Shown here one piece after another: positions 1 through 8,487 of a stretch of 64,000 nt of DNA; position 1 is the first letter of the stretch, and every line of letters begins with the position of its first letter. The notes beneath the pieces were generated by a model. That model made no database searches and was not told the DNA's origin. It saw only the letters and a list, made by a program, of their open reading frames with translations. The stretch spans positions 62,001-126,000 of the forward strand of contig NZ_LMAK01000004.1 of the NCBI RefSeq assembly GCF_001439665.1. The letters run 5' to 3'. A program made the position numbers and the translations under genes. Origin of the DNA: Formosa algae. Lineage in GTDB: Bacteria; Bacteroidota; Bacteroidia; Flavobacteriales; Flavobacteriaceae.

Positions 1-1
1 T

Positions 2-421
2 ACGTCTATCAGGAATATACATATTGGAATGGATTTGTGGTGTAAAGCAGGAACTCCAGTATTAGCGGCTTTAGATGGCGAAGTGCATGGTTTTAAAAAT
101 AATATGAATTACGGAGATTATGGCCCTACTATTATTCTGAAACATACAATTTCTGATGTTGTGTTTTATACGTTATATGGCCATTTAAGTTCTGAATCTA
201 TTGCTACATTAGAAGTCGGACAACAGGTTAAACAAGGTCATAAAATAGCCGAATTAGGTACTTCTGACGTGAATGGCGATTATCCACCGCATTTGCATTT
301 TCAAATTATACACGATATTCAAGAATATTTTGGAGATTATCCAGGAGTTTGTAGTGAAACCGATTTAGAATTTTACACTGCCAATTGTCCAGATCCTAAT
401 TTATTATTGAAAATGTATTAA
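2..421 (+). CDS. M23-family (LytM-type) metallopeptidase, 5' end outside window
   Basis: The reading frame is open from base 2, so this is the C-terminal 139 residues of a longer protein whose start lies upstream; the internal Met at base 29 is not the true start. The zinc-site signatures of the M23 family are visible: HIGMD (HxxxD) near the window edge, then YGHLS, and HLHFQ near residue 97 of the visible part. The family cleaves peptide cross-links in peptidoglycan, or serves as a regulatory LytM domain when residues are lost; here the visible metal and catalytic histidines are all present. The stop is followed after 12 bases by the sulfurtransferase gene on the same strand, so the two may be co-transcribed. 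Localisation cannot be judged without the N-terminus. In flavobacteria similar stand-alone M23 domains also occur as fusions to aminotransferase-like proteins, which cannot be excluded here. Confidence 0.85.
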   Translation, partial: TSIRNIHIGMDLWCKAGTPVLAALDGEVHGFKNNMNYGDYGPTIILKHTISDVVFYTLYGHLSSESIATLEVGQQVKQGHKIAELGTSDVNGDYPPHLHFQIIHDIQEYFGDYPGVCSETDLEFYTANCPDPNLLLKMY

Positions 422-433
422 TTCATCTTTAAT

Positions 434-1264
434 ATGAATACAATACTTGTAAGCAGTACATGGCTAAATAATCATTTAAACGATTCGGATTTAATTGTAT
501 TAGATGCTAGCCAAGCGAAGACTGCGACTGGTGAAAAATCGGATTTAGAAAACATCCAAATTCCTGGAGCGCGTATTTTTAATTTAAAAAAAGATTTTAG
601 TTTACAGTCTTCAGATTTACCAAATATGTTACCAGAAGCACGTACATTTGAAGCATCTTGTAGACGTTTAGGTATTAATAAATCGAGTAAAATAGTTGTT
701 TACGATAATTTAGGAGTCTATTATAGTCCTAGAGTTTGGTGGATGTTTAAAACAATGGGGTACGAAAATATAGCTGTGTTAGATGGAGGTTTACCACATT
801 GGGTTAGTAATCGATATAAAACAGAACCTAAAGTTTGTTCACGTTTTAACACAGGTGATTTTACGGCAACGTTAAATAGTAAGCACGTTAAAACCTTCAG
901 TTTTGTAAAACAAAATATAAAAAATCAGGATAGTATACTTATAGATGCCCGATCTGAAAAACGTTTTAAAGGTCTTGCTCCAGAGCCACGAGAAGGGTTA
1001 GCTTCTGGACATATTCCAAATGCCATAAATATACCGTTTACAACTGTACTTGACACGGATTGTTTTAAAACAAAAACAGCACTCAAAGCCGTTTTCGCTG
1101 CTTATAATATTAAGGATAAACCTTTAGTGTTTAGTTGTGGTTCTGGTGTAACGGCATGTATTGTTTTACTTGGCAGCACTTTGGTTTTAACTCAAGAAAC
1201 GGCTGTTTATGATGGATCTTGGACGGAGTGGGCACAACATAAAGATTCCGAAATTATCTGCTAA
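434..1264 (+). CDS. sseA: 3-mercaptopyruvate/thiosulfate sulfurtransferase (tandem rhodanese)
   Basis: A 276-residue protein with two rhodanese domains: an inactive N-terminal one (about residues 5-125) and a catalytic C-terminal one (about 150-270). The active-site loop CGSGVTA starts at Cys235, the form typical of mercaptopyruvate sulfurtransferases; classical thiosulfate sulfurtransferases usually have CRxGxT. The enzyme moves a sulfane sulfur from 3-mercaptopyruvate to thiol or cyanide acceptors through a cysteine persulfide. The segment DARSEKRFKG and the GHIPNAINIP sequence are standard rhodanese elements. No signal peptide, so cytoplasmic. It starts 12 bases after the M23 gene and may share its transcript; the next gene is convergent. 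Family assignment is firm, preferred sulfur donor is inferred from the loop. Confidence 0.9.
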   Translation: MNTILVSSTWLNNHLNDSDLIVLDASQAKTATGEKSDLENIQIPGARIFNLKKDFSLQSSDLPNMLPEARTFEASCRRLGINKSSKIVVYDNLGVYYSPRVWWMFKTMGYENIAVLDGGLPHWVSNRYKTEPKVCSRFNTGDFTATLNSKHVKTFSFVKQNIKNQDSILIDARSEKRFKGLAPEPREGLASGHIPNAINIPFTTVLDTDCFKTKTALKAVFAAYNIKDKPLVFSCGSGVTACIVLLGSTLVLTQETAVYDGSWTEWAQHKDSEIIC

Positions 1265-1284
1265 AACAGAAACGTAAATAACGT

Positions 1285-1776
1285 TTACTTTATTTTTTCA
1301 AATTCAAAAGGAATAGTAATCTCTTTATTTGAAACTTCGGCATGAGCTACTGCGCCTTCAGTCCAATACTTAATCAGATTTGGGAACTCTATCTCGGTGT
1401 TCTCAAAAGTGAAAGATGTATCATCATGCTGAATATTATTAAATGTAACCCAATCGGCTTCATCAGGTGTTTTAACTTTTAAAATCCATCCTTCAGACGC
1501 TTTAATAAATTGCATGTGTTCTTGTTGTATTGTGTCTCCATTATGCATAGTAAAACCAATGCCGTCGTAGTGCGATACGTCTATTTTTTTCCAATGTTCA
1601 AAAGTGTCTTTGCCATCTTCTTCATTTAAACGTTTCCATTCTCCTAATAACCAATCAAAATCTTTAGCATCTTCAGCTATCGTTATTGGCGTATCTTCAA
1701 GTATTTTGTCTTGCTTTTTACTTTGATTGCATGCGCTCAGGACAACCCCTAAACAAATAATGATAAGTTTTTTCAT
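1285..1776 (-). CDS. Small lipoprotein, DUF6265-like
   Basis: A 163-residue protein with a lipoprotein signal peptide: short basic start (MKK), hydrophobic stretch and a lipobox LSAC with the lipid-modified Cys at residue 16. The mature part contains FDWLLGEWKR, like the conserved opening of DUF6265 proteins (about 140 residues, predicted small beta-barrel), and ends in a run of short beta-rich segments. No catalytic motif is visible and no function is known to me. It lies 23 bases downstream of the heparinase-like lyase gene on the same strand and may be the last gene of that unit, but nothing in its sequence suggests a carbohydrate role. The converging sulfurtransferase ends only 20 bases away. 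Confidence 0.7.
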   Translation of the reverse strand: MKKLIIICLGVVLSACNQSKKQDKILEDTPITIAEDAKDFDWLLGEWKRLNEEDGKDTFEHWKKIDVSHYDGIGFTMHNGDTIQQEHMQFIKASEGWILKVKTPDEADWVTFNNIQHDDTSFTFENTEIEFPNLIKYWTEGAVAHAEVSNKEITIPFEFEKIK

Positions 1777-1799
1777 AAGTTATAGTTGGATTTAAGTTT

Positions 1800-4088
1800 C
1801 TAATTTAAACTAAAAACATGATAATCACCTGATTTTAAGTTGGTTTTACTGTTTGTGTTAGCGTTTACAGTGATGGTGGTTTCTGTGTCTCCAAGGTTAT
1901 ATACTTTTAATGTTCCGTTAATAACTTCGAGATGTAAATCCGATTTTTCAGTAGCTTCTAATATTATCCCATTATGATTCATTTTCTGTATTCCAAAGGC
2001 ATAACATGCGTCTTTTTGGCTAATAATAGTAGTCTTTTCGCCTTGTTCTCCCCAATCAGCATAGTTTACAATCCAATCTTTTAATGCTATTTCTTTTTGT
2101 CTAGGATCTATGCCATTGTTATAACCTTCGTAAGGAAAAATAACGGTTATAAAACTGAAATCTGTTTGCTGTTTTTTAGAAATTACAGTCCATTGTTTAC
2201 CATTTGCTCCATTACTAATAGCAGTATCTGTTTGGTGTAATTGAAAAATATCTGTACCTACAGCATCTGGAAACGAGGCACGAATTAAATCTGATCCCAA
2301 TTCTGATGTATAATGTCCTTGCCATACTTGTTTGTAATCATGAGCAGTAGGTGCTTTAAAGTTGTCTTTTACAATCCAAAAGGCATCTTTTAAATAAATG
2401 ACTTGGCGTGAATAGGTTACATCTTTGTTTTTAAATCCATCATGACTTCCTATAAAAAGATCGAAATTATCATTTGTATTCCACGTGATAACCTTAGGTT
2501 TTGGCAACTGTTTAAATTTACCAAATCCGCTACCTCCTTTATTAGAAGTCCATGCTTTTCCTTGTAATTCATCATCAACCAGAGCTACATTTTTAACCAT
2601 AGAGTTTTTAAAAAGATCGAAATCTTTAAGCGAGTATCTCACTTGGTAGTTTGGTAAAATAACATGTCCGTTAGCCATAGCCTGTATGCCTAGCACATCG
2701 CCATGTTGGTGGTCTGGTTTATCGGCATCTACTCCAGCACTTATAATCATCATATTATCTTTAGCATCCCAACCTTGTCTAGATATGTAATAGTGCGTGT
2801 CCTCAAAAGCAAGTGAACCATATTCAGGCGCTTCCTTCTCTATGTTTTCTAATTGTTTTACTTGCGTATTGCTTAAAAACCAATACATGCCAGCATCTAC
2901 TTTATTAGTTGCAAAGTATCCAAATTTCGGATCGTTATATAATAAATAACCAAGCGTTAAGGCTCCTGAAATATCATTGCTTTCTGCCCAAGGGTTATCG
3001 GTATCGTCTTGAAGTACTGGAGCACTTTTGTCTGGATACGCAATTTTAGGTAAGGTGGTAAACAGCGATAAGAGTTTGTCTTCCCAAGCCTGATCTACTT
3101 TTATACTATTGATTTTTGTAAGTTGATAGGCATAAAAATAGTTGTTAATATCTGCCATATGGTAATGTACAGAACGTTCAAACTGAAATCCGTCTGGGTT
3201 TATTTCTTTATCTAAATGTTCACTTAACCTTTGCATAGCACGCTCATACCATTGGTCTGTGCCTTTAAAATCTCTAAGCAAAATGGAAATTGCAGCCAAA
3301 GCAGACATCCCTTTTGTTTGATGATTTCCAGCACTAAATTTTGTATTGTTTTCGTATAAATTTTGTCCGTGTTGTAACAGCGTAGCTATGGTTTGTAATT
3401 GGTCTGTATCTGTATACGCTGTATCACTTAAAAACATATTATGTATCCACAGCCAATTGGTAATTCGGTATCCGGCTCTATACACTTCGTAAACGCCATT
3501 CCCGTCTTTAATAGTCTCGTATTGATTTGCTGCAAGTGCATCATTTAAAGAGTGCATTTGGTTTACAAAATATCTAATGTACTCTGGATTTTTGCCCTCG
3601 TTAAAATAGAGTAGGGCAATATCTACCATTTTGTGCTGTCGGGCTAAGTGTCTTAAGGCATAAGCATCTACAGTCTCTCCGTTTTTATAATTAAACGGTA
3701 ATTTCCATGGGGTTTGAGCTTCAAATTTATTTAGATGATCTAACGCTCTGCTTTTATGATTCTCTTCATTATTATAAATGCTGTTATAATTTTTCAGGCG
3801 TTCATCAAAAGATTTATAATCGTAATAAAAGCGTTCAGAAAACTTTGCTCTAAAGTAGTCTGCCAAACGTGCTTCTGTAATAGTACCTTCTTTTTTTAAT
3901 TGTTTTTTTACTTCAGGTTTTAAGTAGTTCTTAAGCCTGTTTTGCTCTACAACATGTGTGCTAGAAATAGACTGAGACCAAAGATTTGGCATAACAGCTA
4001 TAAATAATATACAAGCTAAACTGAAGGTGCGAATGGAATTAGAGGCATTAAAAAAAGATTGTGGTTGGGTGTTGTAAATCTTTGTCAT
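1800..4088 (-). CDS. Heparinase II/III-like polysaccharide lyase
   Basis: A 762-residue secreted protein with a Sec signal in the first 40 residues (hydrophobic core before PNLWSQS). It has the two-part plan of heparinase II/III and alginate-lyase-like enzymes: an alpha/alpha-toroid N-terminal half (about 60-400) and a beta-sandwich C-terminal half (about 410-760). The toroid carries AGNHQTKGMSA, which supplies the Asn/His pair expected in this fold, and a YHMADINNY segment that could supply the catalytic Tyr; the C-terminal part opens with the family-typical DHQHGDVLG. These enzymes cleave uronic-acid glycosidic bonds by beta-elimination (heparan, alginate, exopolysaccharide). Substrate cannot be read from sequence, and a uronate lyase fits poorly with the beta-glucanases next door, so it may act on a side branch or belong to another pathway. 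It is divergent from phoD, with a TAnnTTTG-like element at 4145-4152 on its strand. Confidence 0.8.
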   Translation of the reverse strand: MTKIYNTQPQSFFNASNSIRTFSLACILFIAVMPNLWSQSISSTHVVEQNRLKNYLKPEVKKQLKKEGTITEARLADYFRAKFSERFYYDYKSFDERLKNYNSIYNNEENHKSRALDHLNKFEAQTPWKLPFNYKNGETVDAYALRHLARQHKMVDIALLYFNEGKNPEYIRYFVNQMHSLNDALAANQYETIKDGNGVYEVYRAGYRITNWLWIHNMFLSDTAYTDTDQLQTIATLLQHGQNLYENNTKFSAGNHQTKGMSALAAISILLRDFKGTDQWYERAMQRLSEHLDKEINPDGFQFERSVHYHMADINNYFYAYQLTKINSIKVDQAWEDKLLSLFTTLPKIAYPDKSAPVLQDDTDNPWAESNDISGALTLGYLLYNDPKFGYFATNKVDAGMYWFLSNTQVKQLENIEKEAPEYGSLAFEDTHYYISRQGWDAKDNMMIISAGVDADKPDHQHGDVLGIQAMANGHVILPNYQVRYSLKDFDLFKNSMVKNVALVDDELQGKAWTSNKGGSGFGKFKQLPKPKVITWNTNDNFDLFIGSHDGFKNKDVTYSRQVIYLKDAFWIVKDNFKAPTAHDYKQVWQGHYTSELGSDLIRASFPDAVGTDIFQLHQTDTAISNGANGKQWTVISKKQQTDFSFITVIFPYEGYNNGIDPRQKEIALKDWIVNYADWGEQGEKTTIISQKDACYAFGIQKMNHNGIILEATEKSDLHLEVINGTLKVYNLGDTETTITVNANTNSKTNLKSGDYHVFSLN

Positions 4089-4395
4089 GTAGTTGTGTTT
4101 TCTGATGTCAATCTGAAATTGTAAATAAAATGTCTTAGTTCCTTCAAATATAAAAAATATGGCGCAGAATAACCGTAAATACGAGGTGTTATCATGTTAG
4201 GACTCATGAATTTTTTAAAGACGGTTTTTTAATGATTCAAGTGCTCATAAACTGTATTCTTAAGATTAATTGCGGTTAGTTTTTTTATCTGATAAGTGAT
4301 TGTATTCAAATTACAATTCTTAAAATTTTAACATTTAGTTAAAGATTTACTAACTCTCGATGAGCTGAAATGGAGCATTTTTGAAAAAAAAAAAT
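4089..4395. other. Divergent intergenic region between lyase and phoD genes
   Basis: About 300 bases between two divergent genes, so promoters for both must lie here. On the minus strand, bases 4145-4152 read TATATTTG, which fits the Bacteroidota -7 consensus TAnnTTTG about 57 bases before the lyase start; no convincing TTG is found 17-23 bases further upstream. On the plus strand no good -7 element was found. No small gene, hairpin or repeat was recognised. Confidence 0.4.
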
Positions 4396-6093
4396 ATGGT
4401 ATCAAAAGATAATGGCAGACGTGGGTTTCTAAAAAAAGCCTTAATCGCTACAGGAGGGATTATATTAGCTCCCAATTTTATTAGTTGTAGTGATGACGAT
4501 ATAAACTATGAAAAAGCATATGATGAAGAAGGACTAACAAGCAAAAACTTCGAACAAGGTGTGGCGAGTTTCGATCCGAGTAGTTCTAGTGTTATTATTT
4601 GGACGCGTTATGCTACTGCGAATAGCGAGATTATTTGGGAAGTCGCTACAGATTCAGATTTTACGACCATTATTAGAACAGGAACCATTACAACCGAAAC
4701 TTATAGAGATTTAACAATATCTGTAGAATTAACAGAATTAGACGCAGATCAAAAATTATATTATCGCTTTATAAACAGTACAGATCAGGCTATTTCTGCT
4801 ATTGGAGAAACGATAACATTGCCAGAAAATGCTTCCGAAGTAAAGCTGGCCGTATGTTCGTGTTCCAACTATCAAGCTGGTTTGTTTACTGCATACGATG
4901 CTATGGCAAATTCTGAAGCCGACATAATTGTACACTTAGGTGATTATTTTTATGAATATGAAGCAGGCGGATATGGTGCAACAGATGAAAATGCTTTTTT
5001 AAATAGACAGCACGAACCTGCGCATGAAATTTTAACTCTAGATGATTACAGAACACGTTATAAACAGTATAGATCTGATGAATCTTTACAATTAGCGCAT
5101 CAAAAAAAGCCATTTATATGTATTTGGGACGATCATGAAATTGCCAATGATACCTATAAAGATGGTGCCGAAAATCATGATGAAGCTACAGAAGGTGCAT
5201 TTGAAACCAGAAAACAAGTTGCACTTCAGGCTTATAGTGAGTTTTTACCGTTCTCTAGATTATCTGAAGATGAAAATGATATCATTTATAGAACCATAAA
5301 TATCGGAAATCTAGTAAGTTTAATTATGTTAGACACGCGCGTTATTGGTCGTGATAAGCAATTAGATCTAACCGATTATTATACTGCTACAGGATTCGAT
5401 GCTACAGCATTTCAAACGGCATTAACAGATACTTCGCGTTCATTATTAGGTGTAGAGCAACGCAATTGGGTAATTAATGAAATTCAAGGGAGTGCAGCTA
5501 AATGGCAAGTGTTAGGGCAGCAAGTTTTAATGGGGAAAATGTACATTCCTGCAGAACTACTTTTAGCATTTGGAAGTTCTAATTTTACAGAGATTTTAAC
5601 CGAATTGGTTACCATTAAATCTAGAATGCAAGCCGATGATCCAACACTTACTACAGAAGAAATAACACGTGTGTTAACCGCCATTCCTTATAATTTAGAT
5701 GCGTGGGATGGTTATCCTGTAGATCGTGAAATTATTTACAATGCTTTAAACGGAAAAAAAATAGTGACGCTAGCTGGAGATACACATAATGCCTGGCACA
5801 ATATATTAACTTCGGAAGCCGGAACAGAAGTTGGAGTAGAATTAGCAACTTCAGGAATTAGTTCGCCTGGATTTGAAACTTATTTGGGAGAAACCAATGC
5901 AGAGCTACTTGCTGGTTTTGAATATGCAATGACTACATTAGTGGACGGATTACAGTATTTTGATGCGTCTAGACGCGGATATTTAATGGCTACATTTACG
6001 GCTTCGGAAGTCACTTCTGAATGGGTTTTTGTAGATACCATTTTATCTGATGCTTATGCTACAACTGTTGGGCATACGGCTACGTTTTCTTAA
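4396..6093 (+). CDS. phoD: PhoD-family alkaline phosphatase/phosphodiesterase, Tat-exported
   Basis: I place the start at the ATG at 4396 rather than the in-frame TTG at 4381; this gives 565 residues. The N-terminus carries a twin-arginine signal, NGRRGFLKKALIATGG, ending in a possible lipobox (FISC), so the protein is exported folded and perhaps lipidated. The catalytic PhoD domain shows the metal-site motifs HLGDYFYEYE (about residue 180), WDDHEIANDTYKDGAENH (about 245) and LAGDTHNAW (about 460). The N-terminal 45-140 region is the fibronectin-like PhoD_N domain (GVASFDPSSSSVIIWTR). PhoD enzymes need calcium and iron and hydrolyse phosphomonoesters and diesters; Bacillus PhoD attacks wall teichoic acid. 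The gene points into PUL 1 and shares a bidirectional terminator with the GH3 gene. A role in removing phosphate groups from the PUL substrate is inference. Confidence 0.9.
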   Translation: MVSKDNGRRGFLKKALIATGGIILAPNFISCSDDDINYEKAYDEEGLTSKNFEQGVASFDPSSSSVIIWTRYATANSEIIWEVATDSDFTTIIRTGTITTETYRDLTISVELTELDADQKLYYRFINSTDQAISAIGETITLPENASEVKLAVCSCSNYQAGLFTAYDAMANSEADIIVHLGDYFYEYEAGGYGATDENAFLNRQHEPAHEILTLDDYRTRYKQYRSDESLQLAHQKKPFICIWDDHEIANDTYKDGAENHDEATEGAFETRKQVALQAYSEFLPFSRLSEDENDIIYRTINIGNLVSLIMLDTRVIGRDKQLDLTDYYTATGFDATAFQTALTDTSRSLLGVEQRNWVINEIQGSAAKWQVLGQQVLMGKMYIPAELLLAFGSSNFTEILTELVTIKSRMQADDPTLTTEEITRVLTAIPYNLDAWDGYPVDREIIYNALNGKKIVTLAGDTHNAWHNILTSEAGTEVGVELATSGISSPGFETYLGETNAELLAGFEYAMTTLVDGLQYFDASRRGYLMATFTASEVTSEWVFVDTILSDAYATTVGHTATFS

Positions 6094-6109
6094 TCACAAC
6101 ACTAAACAT

Positions 6110-6147
6110 AAAAAAACCGTTACTAATTACATAGTAACGGTTTTTTT
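6110..6147. terminator. Bidirectional terminator between phoD and GH3
   Basis: A perfect 16-bp inverted repeat (6110-6125 and 6132-6147) with the loop ATTACA. The core is ACCGTTACTA and its complement, flanked by A7 on one side and T7 on the other, so it works as an intrinsic terminator on both strands. It lies in the 65 bases between the convergent phoD and GH3 genes. Confidence 0.9.
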
Positions 6148-6158
6148 ATTTCAAATTG

Positions 6159-8477
6159 TTATTCTGTAACCTTAAATTCAGATTTTAAGGTTGTAGCAGA
6201 GTCACCGCCAACCCAAACATGGAACGTTCCAGGCTCTACTTCCCAAATTTTATTAGCCGTATAAAACTGAAGCATTTCAGCATCAATTGTAAAGGCGATT
6301 GTTTTTGTTTCTCCAGCTTCAAACTTTATTTTTTTAAATCCTTTTAATTCTTTTATAGGGCGTGTTACACTAGCGGCTATATCTCTAATATAAAGCTGAA
6401 TGACTTCTTCTCCATCTACATCACCAGTATTAGTAACCTCAACAGTGAGATTAATTTTACCGTCTTTCGATATTTCTGAAGTATTTAAACTTAAATTATG
6501 ATAATCGAAACGAGTATAACTTAGTCCATAGCCAAACGGATATAAGGCTGTTTTTGCTGTGTCTGTATAGCCCGAATACGTCACGATTTTGGAGTTATAA
6601 GGACGACCTGTGTTTTTATGATTGTAGTATAAAGGTTCTTGCCCTACATGTCTTGGAAATGAAACTGGTAGTTTTCCAGACGGATTATAATCTCCAAATA
6701 CCACATCTGCAATGGCATGCCCAGATTCAGATCCTAAAAACCAACATTCTAAAATAGATGGGATCTTATCATTTATAGCAGATAAATCCATAGGTCTGCC
6801 GTTCATCAAAACAACTACCACATTTTTATTAACCTTATAAACGGCATCAATTAAGTCTTGTTGTCTTCCGAAAAAACTAATGTTTGTCTGACTGCGACCT
6901 TCGCCAGATTGATACGCATCTTCTCCAACAGCCAATACGACAATATCTGCTTTTTTAGCAGCTTCTAGAGCGGCATGAATTCCCCAGGTATCTGTATTAT
7001 TGAATTTTAAGGGGTGAGAAAATTGATTGTCACCAGGCTTTACAGTCGGAATGGTTAATGCCACACCTTTTTCGTAATATATTTTAGTTGACGGACTAAC
7101 CGCATTTTTAATTCCTTCTAGGAGTGAAACGGCCGAATTATATTCGCCTTTAGCTCTCCAATTTCCTAGTGGTTCGTCTTTTGAATCTGCAAGCGGCCCG
7201 ATAACTGCAATGCTTTTTACTGTTTTAGAAATTGGTAAAAGCTTGGAATCATTTTTTAATAACACAATAGATTTTTTGGCTACGTCTCTGGCAATTTCTA
7301 AATGTTCCGTGGTGTAAATGTCGTTTTTTTCGCGCGTTTCATCACAATATTTATAAGGATCATCAAAAAGACCCAATTCAAATTTTACTCTCAAAACACG
7401 TCTTACAGCATCATCAATATGAGCTATAGAAACTTTGCCTTCGTTAACTAGTGTTTCCAAAAAGCCTTCATAACTAAACGATTCCATATCCATGTCACTT
7501 CCTGCGTTTAAGGCTAATTCTGCAGCTTGTTTTTTGTCTTCTGCATAGCCGTGCACTTGCATTTCGGCTATAGAACCCCAATCTGAAACGACAAATCCAT
7601 TCCAATTCCAATTGCCTTTTAATAGATCTCGTTGCAATACTTTATGTCCTGTAGCGGGAATACCATCAATTTCATTAAAGGCATTCATAAATGTGGCTAC
7701 TCCAGCATTTGCGGCAGCTTTAAAAGGGGGCAGAATGGCATTGTGTAATTCGTGCTCGCCAATGTTAACCGTATTGTATTCTCTACCAGATTCTGCTAAA
7801 CCATAACCTGCAAAATGCTTTGCACAAGCGGCAATGGTGTGGGGTAACGACAAGTCTTCACCTTGAAACCCTTTAATACGCGCTACACCAATCACGGAAT
7901 TTAAATAGGTGTCTTCTCCAGCGCCTTCCATAATACGTCCCCAACGGGCATCTCTAGAGATATCTATCATAGGCGCGAAAGTCCAATGTATACCAGAAGC
8001 CGCTGTTTCTTTAGCAGCAATGGCTGCCGATTGTTGAATGATATCTAAATCCCAACTCGCACTTTCGCCCAACGGAATAGGGAATATGGTCTTATAACCG
8101 TGAATAACATCGTAAGCAAAAATTAATGGAATTTTTAATCGAGAATGTTCCATTACAATTTTTTGTGTTTCACGAGTAGTCGCCACAGAAGTAATATTAA
8201 GCATTGAGCCGACTTCTCCTTTTTTAAGTTTTTCTAGTTTATATTGATCACTTTTATTTGCACTAGGTCCGGTCGCATCCCATCTTCCGTTATACTGTAC
8301 CAATTGCCCAATTTTTTCATTCAGATGCATTAAGGCCAATACTGAATCTACACGCTGTTCTAATTGAGTATTTACTGGGGTTAGAGTTGTTTTTGTTGGT
8401 GTTTTATCTTTGCAACCCAAATATAATAAAGAAATTAGTAGTAGTGTTGGAGTAACTAAAAGGTTCAGTTGTTTCAT
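6159..8477 (-). CDS. GH3 family beta-glucosidase, lipoprotein (PUL 1)
   Basis: A 772-residue BglX-like glycoside hydrolase family 3 enzyme. The lipoprotein signal ends in LLYLGC. Domain order is the usual one: TIM-barrel domain (about 40-380) with KHFAGYG and the nucleophile aspartate in GFVVSDWGS (about residue 296), alpha/beta sandwich (about 400-640) with GEDAYQSGEG, and a C-terminal fibronectin-III-like domain (about 680-770). GH3 enzymes remove beta-linked glucose (sometimes xylose) from non-reducing ends, here probably at the outer membrane or periplasmic face. It is the last gene of the PUL 1 operon, 10 bases after the sulfatase, and ends at a strong terminator. It is a clear paralogue of the PUL 2 GH3 (both have the DVIHGYKT..FPIPLG segment). 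Linkage specificity cannot be told from sequence. Confidence 0.93.
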   Translation of the reverse strand: MKQLNLLVTPTLLLISLLYLGCKDKTPTKTTLTPVNTQLEQRVDSVLALMHLNEKIGQLVQYNGRWDATGPSANKSDQYKLEKLKKGEVGSMLNITSVATTRETQKIVMEHSRLKIPLIFAYDVIHGYKTIFPIPLGESASWDLDIIQQSAAIAAKETAASGIHWTFAPMIDISRDARWGRIMEGAGEDTYLNSVIGVARIKGFQGEDLSLPHTIAACAKHFAGYGLAESGREYNTVNIGEHELHNAILPPFKAAANAGVATFMNAFNEIDGIPATGHKVLQRDLLKGNWNWNGFVVSDWGSIAEMQVHGYAEDKKQAAELALNAGSDMDMESFSYEGFLETLVNEGKVSIAHIDDAVRRVLRVKFELGLFDDPYKYCDETREKNDIYTTEHLEIARDVAKKSIVLLKNDSKLLPISKTVKSIAVIGPLADSKDEPLGNWRAKGEYNSAVSLLEGIKNAVSPSTKIYYEKGVALTIPTVKPGDNQFSHPLKFNNTDTWGIHAALEAAKKADIVVLAVGEDAYQSGEGRSQTNISFFGRQQDLIDAVYKVNKNVVVVLMNGRPMDLSAINDKIPSILECWFLGSESGHAIADVVFGDYNPSGKLPVSFPRHVGQEPLYYNHKNTGRPYNSKIVTYSGYTDTAKTALYPFGYGLSYTRFDYHNLSLNTSEISKDGKINLTVEVTNTGDVDGEEVIQLYIRDIAASVTRPIKELKGFKKIKFEAGETKTIAFTIDAEMLQFYTANKIWEVEPGTFHVWVGGDSATTLKSEFKVTE

Positions 8478-8487
8478 TTAAATCGTT

